Positions 22,423 through 33,702 of a stretch of DNA of 64,000 nucleotides are shown here, in pieces. A program made the position numbers and the translations under genes. Origin of the DNA: Paracamarosporium sp. OC-R06-R3 (Eukaryota > Ascomycota > Dothideomycetes > Pleosporales > Didymosphaeriaceae). The notes beneath the pieces are model-generated. The model was not told the origin of the DNA. It did not search any database and was given only the letters and a program-made list of their open reading frames with translations. The DNA lies in assembly GCA_019828545.1 (NCBI GenBank), contig JACVRA010000153.1:186001-250000 (forward strand), in the 5' to 3' direction. Numbering within the stretch: the stretch's first letter is position 1; every line of letters starts with the position of its first letter.

Positions 22423-22504
22423 GCCGAAACCCAGAATTGAACTAGGGATCTTCGCATTTGCTTGGTGATACAAGTGCGACGCGTTACCACTGCGCCATTC
22501 CGGC
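22423..22504 (-). tRNA. tRNA-Thr (anticodon UGU) with 11-nt intron
   Basis: The gene is 82 nt on the minus strand. The acceptor stem is GCCGGAA with TTTCGGC, seven pairs including one G-T. The D arm is GCGC-AGTGGTA-ACGC. The anticodon stem TCGCA pairs perfectly with TGCGA. The T arm is CCTAG-TTCAATT-CTGGG. Between the anticodon stem halves are 18 bases; removing 11 (22458-22468, TCACCAAGCAA) leaves the canonical loop CTTGTAA with anticodon TGT at 22470-22472 and A37. The intron sits directly after position 37, the standard tRNA intron site. The stem and variable loop (ATGCGAAGATC) parallel the fungal threonine tRNA pattern. No CCA is encoded, as expected in eukaryotes. Confidence 0.9.
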
Positions 22505-23652
22505 TTGGTGAAAGACCATTAGCTGAGACTGAGCTCAGAGTGGATGTGCTTGATGGCAAATTTCACAAGATTATAAACTATATCCCAGATTGTGTTACTT
22601 TTTAGTCACGTTTAGCGAGGGGTAGTGTGGAACTACCCCACCTTAGCCGAACAGAATCCAGTCATCTCCCCTCAACAGCCGGACTTCGTACCAAGTCATA
22701 CCCGAGAATAGAAGACCGTAAAAGAGACGGACAATGCGTCAAACAAGGTTATGTTTGGAGTTCAGTAGCAAAGAGAGCAAACACATGGGCTTGTAAACTT
22801 ACGTCATTGATCTCATATGAACATGTCCACGCCGACTACGTTCTGTCCGCTAATCAAAGTACGAGTGTATGCATACAGGAGGCGAAACATCACAAATCCT
22901 TCAGCAACGGACGGGTGGTAAAGCCTATACGAATGCTAAAAACCTTACAACTAATCAAAGGTGGGGATCAGCGTTGCGGACCTCACATCTCAAAATCCAA
23001 TCACCTAGCGAGCCGTCAATTGACCTGCCTCACTGGCGAGATTCGCATTGTATTACAAATGAACACAGATCGTTGATATGATTCGAGTCTGGGACTTTCA
23101 TATGAATACAGCCATGCGGAAACAATCGAATGTTCTCAAGGGTGGCTACAGTGCAAATTCCACCAAAAGATATGCTTAAAAGGACTAATGGTCTAGACTT
23201 AGGTTCAAACCTACAGGAGCATATAGGATATTCACGATGAGAGAGACTTTTTTCCATTCCTTTTTGTACCTTTACCAACGCAGCTCACTGGCCGCGGTCG
23301 AGGAGTTCAACATATTCAGCAACCTCTTGTCTCCTTTTGCTAATCATAACATGTTGCAACCTCTTTGCAACTGCACACTTGGTATTGGGCGCGAATAAGG
23401 AGCGCACTGCACCACTTACTAGAGCTTTGGCGGTCCAGCGCGCGCAAACCCACGCGACAGCCTCTCTTATCTCTTTTCTCATCTTATTATGTATGAGACC
23501 AAACACAGATCCGTTCACAGATCATACATATAGTACAAACAGCCATTTCTTCCATGTCAGGTAGTTGCAGTAGCAACTTTATTTATTCACAGAAAAGAGT
23601 ACTAAGCATCATCCATCAAGCTTCAATGAGCACTAAAGTGAGCTTCACTTCT
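22505..23652. other. Intergenic, no supported gene
   Basis: Short ORFs on both strands have no coding features. A GGTTCAAACCT near 23200 resembles a T-arm, but there is no A-box or acceptor stem, so it is not called as a tRNA. Confidence 0.5.
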
Positions 23653-25443
23653 CTATAGCTTTGAACTCAAAGTCGCTTCGCTTGCCTTCAGCGCATTGTC
23701 AATCGCCACCATAGCCTCGCACAACCGCCGTTCTTCTAATTTCGGCGCCACCACTTGCACACACAAAGGCGTGCCAATGTATACCGATCGATCAACTCCC
23801 GTCCCTGCTCAAACGTTAGCACGACCAGTCTCTCAACCTTGTCATCAACTCACATAGTTCCCGATTGCGCTGATCCCAGCTCCCAAGTGGTTGTGTCTCC
23901 GGCATCTCGCCCTCCATGTCTTTCTTCTCAAACATACGGACCGGTACTGTCCCCGCTGGATAGTCTAATAGCATGAAGGATATTGTGTAGCTTGCTCCAT
24001 TGAATTTATCGATCTCTGGCACAGGATGAGGTGCTACTGGACAGATAAAAGCATCGATTTGTCTCCAGATCTGAAGGGCCTCTGTTTGCAGCTTTACCCT
24101 CCGTGCCTGAAGCTCGCGAAGCTTTTCGAAAGGCAAAGGTTCCCTGCGACGCATACGGGGCTTGATCCATGGAGACAATGGCTCATCGTGCGACTCAAGT
24201 AGATTAAACATCGCGTTCCCACCTTCAACGCCCATCAGAGCATTGGCGAGCGACTGACACTGAGAGAAAATTGGCGTAATGTCCGTTTCGACAACCTCGA
24301 TTCCTGCCTTTCGCATCTTGACTGCCACTTCATCAAGGAGCCTCAGAATTGGCGGATGCGGCCCTATCACGCCATCTCCTTTCACGACACCAATGCGTAA
24401 TTTTTTCCTGCCCATAGAAGAGAGCGAGTTCCAAGGCCCAGGCACGACATCCGGGTCCAGTTCCCACGGATTCTGCCCTGATACTGCTTTGAAAAAGAGC
24501 TCAATGTCGCGCATAGTATGTGCCAACGGCCCTGCGCTGGCACTGACGCCCAATTTCGAGACCGCAGGCTTGCTTCCACCTTCTTGACCAGCATACGGGA
24601 TGCGTTCCCAACTCGGTTTCACACCATAAAGACCTTCGCACATAGCTGGAAGACGTATGGAGCCGCCGATATCTGTACCCACGCCCAAGATCGAGCCTCT
24701 TAGCCCTAGGAGTGCGGCCTCGCCACCAGAGCTGCCGCCAGCCGTCACAGCTGTGTTCAGTGGATTGATTGTGCGTCCAAAGATATTGTTATGCGAATCA
24801 ACTGCTGCAAGCGTCTGGGGCACATTTGTCTTGCAGTAGAGTACAGCGCCAGCGTTGAGCAGGACATCGACCAATACGGAGTTCTCCTGTGACGGCTTAA
24901 AACATAACGCAGAAATGCCGATAGAAGTATCGTATCCTTTGACTTTGAATGTATCTTTGAGGGAGATTGGAACGCCGTGAAGCGGTCCTAAGGGCGGTTT
25001 TCCCGACTTCAGATGATCATCTAGCTCTTTCGCTCTCCTCAAAGCGTCGTCAAAGAATATCTCAGTCAAACAATTCGTAAGCTGATGTGCTACGGCAGCT
25101 CTCTGAAACATACGTTAGTTTATACAATCTCACCCTAGCTGGAGCGAACACCTATAGTGATCTAACGTACCTTACAAAAAGCTCGCACAACATCTTCACT
25201 CTTCAGTTTCCTCTCTCTAATCGCTCCCGCCAATCCGGTCGCATCGTATTGTTCCGTCAGTCTCAACTCTTCTTCACTCAGCAAGCCGCACGTTGTGGGT
25301 ATGTTTAAGTAATTCGTTGCTTCCGGCGAGGGTAGTCGATCTTGGGGTATACGCCAGTCGGACGGTATGCGCGCGTACTGCTGGTCCTTTTTCTGCCAGG
25401 AGACGAGCTGCCATTTAGGTGGTATCTGTGGTTGAGAAGCCAT
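23653..25443 (-). CDS. Amidase (amidase-signature family)
   Basis: Exons 25443-25171, 25102-23854 and 23804-23653 give 557 aa. The Ser-cisSer-Lys triad is intact: Lys140 in VPISLKDTF, Ser215 in TAGGSSGGE and Ser239 in GTDIGGSIRLPA. The spacings, 75 and 24 residues, equal those of mammalian fatty acid amide hydrolase. The C-terminal part has FICPVAPHPVPEIDKF and MLLDYPAGTVPV, and the last exon ends RSVYIGTPLCVQVVAPKLEE. The protein has no signal peptide or TM segment. Fungal relatives hydrolyse acetamide, indole-acetamide or fatty acid amides; substrate cannot be read from sequence. ATG 25443 is the only in-frame ATG near the 5' end. The small last intron (GTGAGT...GCAG) must be removed, since otherwise the frame ends early after RDWSC. 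Confidence 0.93.
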
Positions 25444-25980
25444 CGTCAGAAAACTGAACAATTGGCAATAGTTTGGCAGTATTGTGAAAGGATGAAACGG
25501 TGACGAGATCGATCAATGTTGGGGTAGATGTAGAAGCCGAGGTCGGCTGGAAGTGGTTAGCGTGGAGGCAGCACGAAGAAGTTCTTGAGGGGAAGGGCGA
25601 CAACAGCGACTGTTAATCATAGCATAGGCTGTGGTATTACCGGACGAGAAACACTGAAGGAATTCAATCACAACTCTTCCGTATCTCACCATCCGCATGA
25701 CATCAATTTGCGCAGGCTGCATCATGTACACGTGCCTTACACTCCTTTTCATACATCAGAACGACACCCCTTCCTCGTCTCGTTAACAGCTGTTCACATC
25801 AGAAACGCGTAGGCTGGCGTCCGCGGCTGTGCTTTTGTCTCGGAGATAATCTCCTAACTCCGCACCGTGCCTCTTTGTACTACTAAATGTTTACTATATA
25901 AGCGCAGCATCCTACCACCGCATTTGGTACGAAACGCCTTAAGGACTTATCAAATCACGCACTAAACGTTATTTCTGATA
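25444..25980. promoter_or_regulatory. Divergent promoter region of amidase and NAD(P)-binding gene
   Basis: The 537 bases separate two divergent start codons. A TATATAA-like sequence (ACTATATAAGC near 25893) lies about 85 bases before the plus-strand start. No gene is seen. Confidence 0.5.
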
Positions 25981-26737
25981 ATGAAACTCATCATCGTCGG
26001 CGCAACTGGCTTTGTAGGCACCGAAATCCTTCGCCAAAGTCTCCTCAGAAAAGACATAACCTCTGTCGTCGCCGTCACCCGACGTGCCCTGACTCCCCCC
26101 GTCCAGCCCCAGACAGAACCGCAAAAGTTCAAGAATGTTGTTGTAAAGGACTATGATCAGTATTCTGAAGAAGCGAAGAGCGCATTCAAGGGGGCAAATG
26201 GGTGTATCTGGTGATTTCCTACCGCACCCGTACATGCGCTAGCGTCTGACAGAACACAGGACAATTGCAATAACTCCTTCTAAATCCGAAAACCACCCTT
26301 GGGAAGAAGTCGTTCGGGTCTGCCAGACGTCCACAATGGTAGGCTTACGCACAATCCACGAAGCTGGCGTAGGAAAGCCTTTCCGGTTCATATACATGAG
26401 CGGGATCGCAGCGGAAAGAGATGCAACAAAGACGCCGAAGTGGAAGCCAGAGTACAGCCTCATGAGGGGTGAGACAGAGAACCAAGTCCTTGCGTTTGCT
26501 TCCCAGAATAGCTTCGAAGCTGCGACTGCTAAACCGGGCTTGATCACTGCTGGGATTGCTAAGCGTGCCTTCGCATCGGTGATGTACCACACGATGAGCG
26601 TGCCAAGTATCAATGTGGAGCAATGTGCTGCTGCGATGCTAGAGCAGGTCGTAAATGGAATTGAAAAGGAACCGTTGTTGAATGATGATCTGGTGGAGGT
26701 GGCAAAGAGAATGAAGAACGAAGATAGGATGGTTTGA
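25981..26737 (+). CDS. NAD(P)-binding Rossmann protein, NmrA/FMP52-like
   Basis: Exons 25981-26210 and 26260-26737 encode 235 aa; the intron has GTGATT...ACAG borders. The N-terminus is a classical beta-alpha-beta nucleotide fold, MKLIIVGATGFVGTEILRQS. VVAVTRRAL follows, where the arginines suggest NADP preference. Later motifs are FKNVVVKDYDQYS, WTIAITPSKS, RFIYMSGIAAERD and EYSLMRGETENQVLAFA, the last occupying the place of the SDR YxxxK region, with Y and R/K spaced differently. FMP52 of yeast is a small mitochondrial outer-membrane/ER protein of this fold; similar fungal proteins may be regulators or reductases. Function is not settled. There is no transit peptide. Confidence 0.82.
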
Positions 26738-27548
26738 AGTGAATCAATGTGCGGAGGGCGTGGTGGCGCAACTTCAGTAAACTTTATTTCTCTTTTCTGT
26801 ATTTGTAGTATTATCCTTAGGATCACACCGTGTGCGAGATTTCCGATCCATCCAAGTCTTACTGTAGTAGCTTGTTTCTCAATTAGCCTTGTCTAGACAC
26901 CATGTCCCGGTATCGTGTGGACAAGTACCTAATCTGTAAGATGGCGCTATCAGTATTAATGAAGAGGCTCGTATAATAGAAATGAATACAGCACCAGCTA
27001 CTATTTGAAAGATTAGTAGATGCTAGAACAGCATGCTTATGCTCATGCAGCCCAAACACCCAAGACATAGTTCGGTGCATTGGTAGATTGATATTGACGT
27101 ACTGCCGCGAAATTATGCGTATGTCCAATGGGGCTACCAGTTTCAATTATTAGACGTCCTCTTCGCAATGATCCGAGGTGAATCAGCAAACTTATGTGCT
27201 GCCAGGTCACATCCTATACCCCGTTCACCTCACTTTGTCTGTGTCAGGCTGAATACTAGTGAAGTCACGAAGTTTCGTCCCATCTGGTTCTCCCGACCTG
27301 GTCTCAGTGCATTGCATTGAGTTAATCCAGAATACGTTCTACACGAACCAGGTGAAGATGGAAATTTCCAGTAGCGTTTTTTTTAACCTGTCTTCACCAC
27401 GATGCGTTGCGGCCGGCAACCAGCAAACGGAAGGAGCCAGATAGGATATCTTCAATTGCTTACCGTTGCTACACTCTTTCCCTCTACAGTGCCGCTTGTT
27501 TCGTTACCTTTTACAAGAACAAGCTAACTTTTGACAGATCTCTAGGTG
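26738..27548. other. Intergenic, AT-rich
   Basis: AT-richer than the gene that follows it. No gene or repeat was seen. Confidence 0.5.
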
Positions 27549-28379
27549 ATGGCTCCTCAATTTGGAGAACAGAGCAAGCAGAGCCTGCAGCGCTGCAGGG
27601 CTATTGTCCGGCGCCTCACTGGCGGTCGGTGCTTTCCAGGCACCATCATGACCGATGACCACCCGGACCTCACCGACGACCAACGGATAAAGGACCTCGT
27701 CGCCATCGAGGGGGGCTACTTCTTCGAGGTGAAGCCGCGGTGGGCGGCCTATTGGACGGATGCCAGTGTGTGCCAGGACCGGATAGGGGTCTGCGTCGCT
27801 GAAGTGACGGGGTTCAATTCGGCGTACCAGGTGACGTCCTACGAGAACAAAACGTGGCACCTGGAGGCGTACAGCGGCAAATCCGCAGATGCGGAGCTGT
27901 ATGGGATCGCTGCCGCTCTGGGCATGGCCATCGATGAGTACAAGACACGTCGTAACTGGTTGGGCACCGTTCGCGTGTACACAGACGCCCTGACCATCCT
28001 GGGAGGCCTGCAGAATGGAACTGGCAGGGTCGTTGGGCCCATCTTGGACAATGATGAGCCCCTGGCCATCCAACTCGTGTTCGACCGGGCTGACGAGCTC
28101 TTGGACTTGGGCGTCAAGGTGGAGTTGTGCTGGGCAAAGGGCCACCGGTACAGCGGGATGAACCAGATCGCAGACCAGCTCGCCCGTACAGTGGCACAGT
28201 GCCCGCCGCCAGGCACGCAGCCGCATGGCGCCTTCATGGAGTGGGACGAGATACCAGCGGCGATACAGAAGAAGGGGAGCTATGTGGTGCAGGAATGGAG
28301 GTACCGGGGCAATCGGTATGATGGCCAGTCGGAAGGGTCAGATGCCATGGACATATCGTCAGCAGATGAGGAGGACTGA
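27549..28379 (+). CDS. Stand-alone RNase H-like protein
   Basis: This intronless ORF of 276 aa starts at ATG 27549 (a second in-frame ATG lies at 27648). It carries a type I RNase H fold with all four acidic positions: D71 in YWTDAS, E116 in SADAELYGIAAAL, D146 in RVYTDALTIL and D209 in NQIADQLAR. H199 precedes the last Asp by 10 residues, as in RNase H1. The C-terminus is acidic (DAMDISSADEED). There is no hybrid-binding domain, reverse transcriptase, integrase or chromodomain. Its G+C is visibly higher than the flanking AT-rich DNA. Most likely it is an RNase H domain derived from a retroelement polyprotein, now a separate gene; similar singletons occur in many Dothideomycetes. An active catalytic set suggests it is not a recent pseudogene. 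Expression and function are unknown. Confidence 0.78.
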   Translation: MAPQFGEQSKQSLQRCRAIVRRLTGGRCFPGTIMTDDHPDLTDDQRIKDLVAIEGGYFFEVKPRWAAYWTDASVCQDRIGVCVAEVTGFNSAYQVTSYENKTWHLEAYSGKSADAELYGIAAALGMAIDEYKTRRNWLGTVRVYTDALTILGGLQNGTGRVVGPILDNDEPLAIQLVFDRADELLDLGVKVELCWAKGHRYSGMNQIADQLARTVAQCPPPGTQPHGAFMEWDEIPAAIQKKGSYVVQEWRYRGNRYDGQSEGSDAMDISSADEED

Positions 28380-28738
28380 ATACGAGTATCCCGTCACGTG
28401 CGCGTCCACGTCGCAACAAGTCAGTGGCATGATGGCCGAAGAAGCCGTCTCTGCGCTAGCGCCCGAAGCGCACTAGCGGACCCGGCTAGCCCTGACGACT
28501 GACGTAGCGCGGGCCTCACCGGAGCGCAACCCTGTTCGCGCATCGCCTGGAAGCTTCGATTGCCCAGTTACCAGAAGTCTCGCGATGCCTCTAGTAACGA
28601 CTCACACATGCTGCCCCACGTACGATCTGCTATAAAACATCCGACGACCTCGACATCGCCAGTAACCATAATTGCCTTCAGCACTCTCATTCAGCACACT
28701 CGACGACACACGGGTCCCTGCTCGACACACTTTCCACC
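28380..28738. other. Intergenic; HSP104 promoter
   Basis: This 359-base gap carries the HSP104 promoter. A near-palindromic GCGCTAGCGCCCGAAGCGC lies near 28450-28470, just after the RNase H gene. Confidence 0.5.
28550..28637 (+). promoter_or_regulatory. Heat-shock-type promoter of HSP104
   Basis: A two-unit heat shock element GAAGCTTC lies at 28550-28557, followed by an isolated GAA at 28574-28576. A TATAAAA is at 28631-28637, 102 bases before the ATG. One clean inverted pair is a weak HSE; full elements usually have three units. Confidence 0.5.
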
Positions 28739-31507
28739 ATGACTTCTTTCGACGCTTACACAGACAAGGCCGCCAGGGCACTTGCAGACAGCTTCGAGCT
28801 CGCCAAGGGCTACTCACACTCACAGCTCACGCCCATACACCTCGCAGTCTCACTCATCGACCCTCCACCCGACGACCAGCAAAAGGCTGGCCTTTCTCAG
28901 CCCTCAGTACCCTTCTTCCGACAAGTCATCGACCGCGCCAATGGCGACCCACAACAGCTCGAGCGCTCACTCAAGAAAGCCCTCGTCCGGTTACCCAGCC
29001 AGGACCCGCCCCCGGACCGAACTTCGCCGTCACCAGCAATGTCCAAAGTGCTACGGTCCGCAGAAGAGCTCGCGCGGACGCAGAAAGACAGCTACATTGC
29101 CGTAGAGCACCTCATCCAGAGCCTCTGCCAGGATGCGTCAATACAGAGGTGTCTGGCCGAGGCGAATGTACCCAACACAAAACTAGTCGACCAGGCTGTT
29201 CAAGCCATTCGTGGCACGAAGCGGGTCGATTCCAAGACAGCAGACGCAGAGGAAGAGAACGAGAACCTCAAGAAGTTCACCATTGACATGACGGCAATGG
29301 CGCGAGAAGGCAAAATCGACCCGGTTATTGGTCGCGAGGAGGAGATCAGACGAGTCATCCGCATTCTGTCACGGCGAACCAAGAACAACCCTGTCCTTAT
29401 CGGAGAGCCTGGTGTAGGCAAGACCACTGTTGTCGAAGGCCTCGCACGCCGCATTGTCGATGCCGATGTCCCCGCCAACCTCGCAGCTTGCAAGCTACTC
29501 TCGCTCGACGTCGGTGCTCTGGTCGCCGGCAGCAAATACCGCGGAGAATTCGAAGAGCGCATGAAGGGAGTTTTGAAGGAGATCGAAGAGTCCAAAGATA
29601 TGATAGTATTGTTTGTGGACGAAATCCATCTTCTCATGGGCGCCGGTTCCTCTGGAGAGGGTGGCATGGATGCTGCCAACCTTCTAAAGCCCATGCTGGC
29701 CCGTGGACAGCTTCATTGTATCGGTGCGACGACTCTCGGCGAATACAGGAAGTACATTGAGAAAGACCAGGCATTCGAGCGACGTTTCCAACAGGTGCTG
29801 GTCAAGGAGCCTAGCATCCCCGAGACCATTTCCATCCTACGTGGTCTAAAGGAGCGGTACGAGACGCACCACGGTGTCACCATCATGGACGGTGCGATTG
29901 TTTCTGCGGCCACTCTTGCTGCACGCTATCTTACACAGCGTCGTCTTCCCGACTCGGCAGTTGATCTTATTGATGAAGCTGCCGCTGCAGTCCGTGTTAC
30001 TCGAGAGTCACAACCTGAAGCTCTTGACAACATGGAGCGCCGTCTTCGCCAGTTGGAGATTGAGATTCACGCTCTGAACCGCGAGAAAGACGAAGCGTCT
30101 CAGGCCCGTCTCAAGGATGCTAGAGCTGAAGCCGCCAATATCGAAGAAGAGCTAAAGCCGCTTCGAGAAATGTACGAACGTGAAAAAGGTCGTAGCAAAG
30201 AGATTCAAGAAGCCAAGATCAAGCTAGAGAACCTTCAGAATAAGGTCGCTGAAGCTGAACGTATCCGCGACCTCCAGACTGCTTCAGATTTGACCTACTA
30301 CGCCATTCCCGACCTTAAGCAACGCATCGCTGAGCTTGAACAAGAGAAGAAGAAGGCCGACGCTGAGATGTGGGCTCATCAAGCTGGAGGAGGCGAGGCA
30401 CTACTCAGCGACTCTGTTGGGCCCGATCAGATTAACGAAATCGTCGCACGTTGGACCGGTATCCCAGTCACTAGGCTCAAGACTACTGAGAAGGACAAGC
30501 TTTTGAATATGGAGCGTCACCTTGGTCAGATCGTCGTTGGACAAAAGGAAGCGGTCGGCGCCGTCTCAAACGCAATTCGACTGCAGCGATCTGGTCTCGC
30601 CAACCCGAACCAACCGCCGAGTTTCCTATTCTGTGGTCCTTCTGGTACGGGTAAGACGTTACTTACGAAGGCTCTTGCTGAGTTCCTGTTTGACGACCCG
30701 AAATCCATGATCCGGTTCGATATGTCAGAATACCAGGAGCGTCACTCCCTCAGCAGGATGATTGGCGCACCGCCAGGATACGTTGGTCACGATGCCGGAG
30801 GCCAGCTCACCGAAGCACTTCGTCGTCGTCCTTTCTCTATCTTACTCTTTGACGAGGTTGAAAAGGCTGCCAAAGAAGTTCTTACGGTCCTCCTACAGCT
30901 CATGGACGACGGCCGCATCACTGACGGTCAAGGTAGAATCGTAGACGCAAAGAACTGCATCGTTGTCATGACTTCTAACTTGGGCGCTGAATACCTTTCT
31001 CGACCCAATGCACCCGACGGTCGCATCGACCCAACCACTCGTGAGATGGTCATGGGCGCACTCCGCAACTATTTCCTTCCCGAATTCCTCAACCGTATTT
31101 CTTCAGTCGTTATCTTCAATCGTCTCACTAAGAAAGAGATCCGCAAGATTGTTGACGTACGCATGACCGAAATCCAAAAACGTCTCAACGCAAACGGTCG
31201 CAACGTGCGCATCGAAATGACCAACGAAGTACGCGACTACCTGGGCTCAGCCGGCTACTCACCTGCTTACGGCGCCCGTCCTCTTGCCCGCCTCATAGAA
31301 AAGGAGGTGCTCAACCGCATGGCTGTAATGATTCTACGTGGAAGCATCAAAGACGGCGAGTCAGCACAAGTAATCCTCGAGGATGGTCACATACATGTGC
31401 TGCCCAACCATACGGACAGCGAAGAAGATTCCGAAATGTACGACGAGTCTGACGCTGCAGCGGAGCTGGAAGACGAAGTCGACGGAGGTATGGATCTCTA
31501 CGAGTAA
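28739..31507 (+). CDS. HSP104: Heat shock protein Hsp104 (ClpB disaggregase)
   Basis: An intronless ORF of 922 aa, close to yeast Hsp104 (908 aa). In order: a Clp N domain (residues 1 to about 160), an AAA1 domain with Walker A GEPGVGKT at 222-229 and Walker B VLFVDEIH, a coiled-coil middle domain (about 410-530, rich in Glu/Lys/Arg) and AAA2 with Walker A GPSGTGKT at 633-640. AAA2 also has pore/sensor motifs ([41 protein letters not shown]). The C-terminal tail is acidic ([12 protein letters not shown]), as in cytosolic/nuclear Hsp104. It threads aggregated proteins through its hexamer pore with Hsp70/Hsp40. The promoter has a heat-shock-type element and TATA box. There is no transit peptide, which separates it from mitochondrial Hsp78. 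The lack of introns is typical of heat-shock genes. Confidence 0.98.
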   Translation: MTSFDAYTDKAARALADSFELAKGYSHSQLTPIHLAVSLIDPPPDDQQKAGLSQPSVPFFRQVIDRANGDPQQLERSLKKALVRLPSQDPPPDRTSPSPAMSKVLRSAEELARTQKDSYIAVEHLIQSLCQDASIQRCLAEANVPNTKLVDQAVQAIRGTKRVDSKTADAEEENENLKKFTIDMTAMAREGKIDPVIGREEEIRRVIRILSRRTKNNPVLIGEPGVGKTTVVEGLARRIVDADVPANLAACKLLSLDVGALVAGSKYRGEFEERMKGVLKEIEESKDMIVLFVDEIHLLMGAGSSGEGGMDAANLLKPMLARGQLHCIGATTLGEYRKYIEKDQAFERRFQQVLVKEPSIPETISILRGLKERYETHHGVTIMDGAIVSAATLAARYLTQRRLPDSAVDLIDEAAAAVRVTRESQPEALDNMERRLRQLEIEIHALNREKDEASQARLKDARAEAANIEEELKPLREMYEREKGRSKEIQEAKIKLENLQNKVAEAERIRDLQTASDLTYYAIPDLKQRIAELEQEKKKADAEMWAHQAGGGEALLSDSVGPDQINEIVARWTGIPVTRLKTTEKDKLLNMERHLGQIVVGQKEAVGAVSNAIRLQRSGLANPNQPPSFLFCGPSGTGKTLLTKALAEFLFDDPKSMIRFDMSEYQERHSLSRMIGAPPGYVGHDAGGQLTEALRRRPFSILLFDEVEKAAKEVLTVLLQLMDDGRITDGQGRIVDAKNCIVVMTSNLGAEYLSRPNAPDGRIDPTTREMVMGALRNYFLPEFLNRISSVVIFNRLTKKEIRKIVDVRMTEIQKRLNANGRNVRIEMTNEVRDYLGSAGYSPAYGARPLARLIEKEVLNRMAVMILRGSIKDGESAQVILEDGHIHVLPNHTDSEEDSEMYDESDAAAELEDEVDGGMDLYE

Positions 31508-33702
31508 ATCTCTTCTTCCGAGGAAGTAGACTTTTGCTAAGGGGTTAATAGGTAATGCTTGGATGCATTTGGATGAGGATGACGTGGACTAGGAAAATCT
31601 AGTTTGGTCCGTGATAGAACGTCATCTGTCCTTTTTTTTTATGGTTTATGAGTATCATTTTGACTCGAGGGTTTTGTTTATAGCATGGCGTTTTGTTTGG
31701 AGATACCTTTATTCGATGACCTTATGACTAAACGGCATCAAAACGACGAATCATGGCGCTGGATAGGAGTCAAGGCGGCCCTAGCATAGATATAGCTAAT
31801 TAAAACTCCTACATCTTTCAAAATACTCTCTATCCTGCTCCAGTTTCGTGATGTACATATCCACAACTAAGAAAGTCTAACTTCGTTGACAGATCGAACA
31901 GCCATCTAAACTTGTTTGCGCTTGCTCATGTCTTTGGCAGGCCTAACATCCATACAAAGCTGACGAGGTGCACTCCATGTACGTACGTGGATTTCCACAG
32001 CGCCCACATCATAAATGAAGGCAAGAATCGAGTACTATGTACTCGAAATGTCTTCCTGCTGCCGAAGCAGAGGCAAGAAGTAGACATAGACCGAAAGAAT
32101 GATAACCCGTATTTCGAGGTCAAATTTGCAGCAAAGGTAGGAACAATCGCTCATGCATGTTTGCCAATGGTGGACGGAGGAAGTGCCGCTTTCTATCTAC
32201 TCTCGACCTCAGAGCAAGCGGTTCCATGAAGGTCATGTTAATATGTTAAGCCATGCAGAACGCAAGAGATGGCCTTGAGTAAGTATGCTGACAGTCAGCT
32301 ATTCGCTTATCTCGATTGATTGCCTCGCAGCTAGCCGTGTCTCTGATGTGTTCTTTAAGTAACTCACCGCGACTAGGAGCAGGTCAACGATAGGTGGCTG
32401 AATACTTTCATACCCCACCTAGGGATATATACTAGATGGCTCATATTAAAATTGGCGTTGTGAAGAATCGAGGGGAGGTGTGTGGCTGATTGACTTTGTG
32501 GGACCCCTTGTACGGCCCGTGATTAAGTGATAAGAACCAGGATGGGGTTATCGAGTGCGGGATTATGGCTGCAGGTACGACTGTAAGACGGAGGGCGTGA
32601 TTGAAAAGGCTATTAACCCGTGCCCAGAGACATGTGTATCAGTTCATACATAGAGACGCTTCAAAGGCTGGTATATCGGTCAGAGTACGACGTAATAGGT
32701 AGGTGAAGTCTTGATACGGAGTTATACACATGGACGCCACCGAGAAACATCTCGAATCCGTTTGCGCCGATTTTGCATGGCAAGTTGTTCGGTAAGACTG
32801 TTGACATTCAAAGTGATTTTTTCGCAGTACTCTTTGCTATCAACAAGGCTTGATGCTCACACCCTCGCAATCTCAACTGCTACATCTATATTTGATTGGA
32901 CATGTAGTAGAATTTATTCCCTTTGTAAGTTCCATACTCTACTCACCACTATTTACAGCCCGCCACTACGTCTCTTCGGATCTCTCTCCAATATATCTAC
33001 AACGCACATACACAGCGCCGTAGCCAAACTGTAGCAACATTAAAACCCGAAAAAGGCCAGGGATGCTACTCCTACAAACCCATCCCGCTAACGAGGATCC
33101 TTAGCCTACATGCACGAAACCAATATACATGCCAAACGAGCAAATTCTAGGCAAAGTGAATTTATGCCGGACACCAATCCACCAACACATCAGTAAGCGC
33201 GACCACAGGTGCCCAGATCAAGCCCCATCCCACGACAACCACCGCAGTAAGACATTTCTCGACCAAACGAGCAATGAGTCAAAGATAAGTACTCAAAAGT
33301 GGTGCGGAAACACATCGAACTGGAGGCTAGATCCTTTCCGGCGAGCAGTCAGGGGCCGAGGCGTTAGGCTGAGGAACCGTGCTGCGAGAACGTGTGCACC
33401 ACCTGCCTGTCCGAGCCAACCTGGTGCACGCAAATGAAGGATCAACACTGCCTCAGCCTTCTTAGTTGTTACCTTTTTGGCTTTGCGCATACGAAATGGG
33501 GGCCAGCCTGGTATGTTTTCTGCTCAGTAAGCGGGGAGCGTCCATGGCGAGACTAATACTATACACGAACACGAGAATAGCAGTGGTTTGAGGTCGCATT
33601 TGAGTTTGGGGAAAGTGTATAAAGGATGGTAGTCGTTCACTGGTTGCGGCCTAGGAGTCGAGTAGCTCTATACCTACGACTTGTTAGAAGTATTCCTCAA
33701 TC
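31508..33702. other. Intergenic, no supported gene
   Basis: About 2.2 kb. HSP104 3' sequence is at the left. Candidate ORFs at 31912-32229 and 33129-33437 lack splice signals, family motifs and codon bias. Nothing else was identified. Confidence 0.45.

Noticed and set aside
23170..23240. GGTTCAAACCT resembling a tRNA T-arm
   Set aside because: No A-box, anticodon stem or acceptor stem could be folded around it.
27504..28226. Long antisense ORFs overlapping the RNase H-like gene
   Set aside because: They are shadows of a GC-rich coding strand. The plus-strand frame has the complete catalytic motif set.
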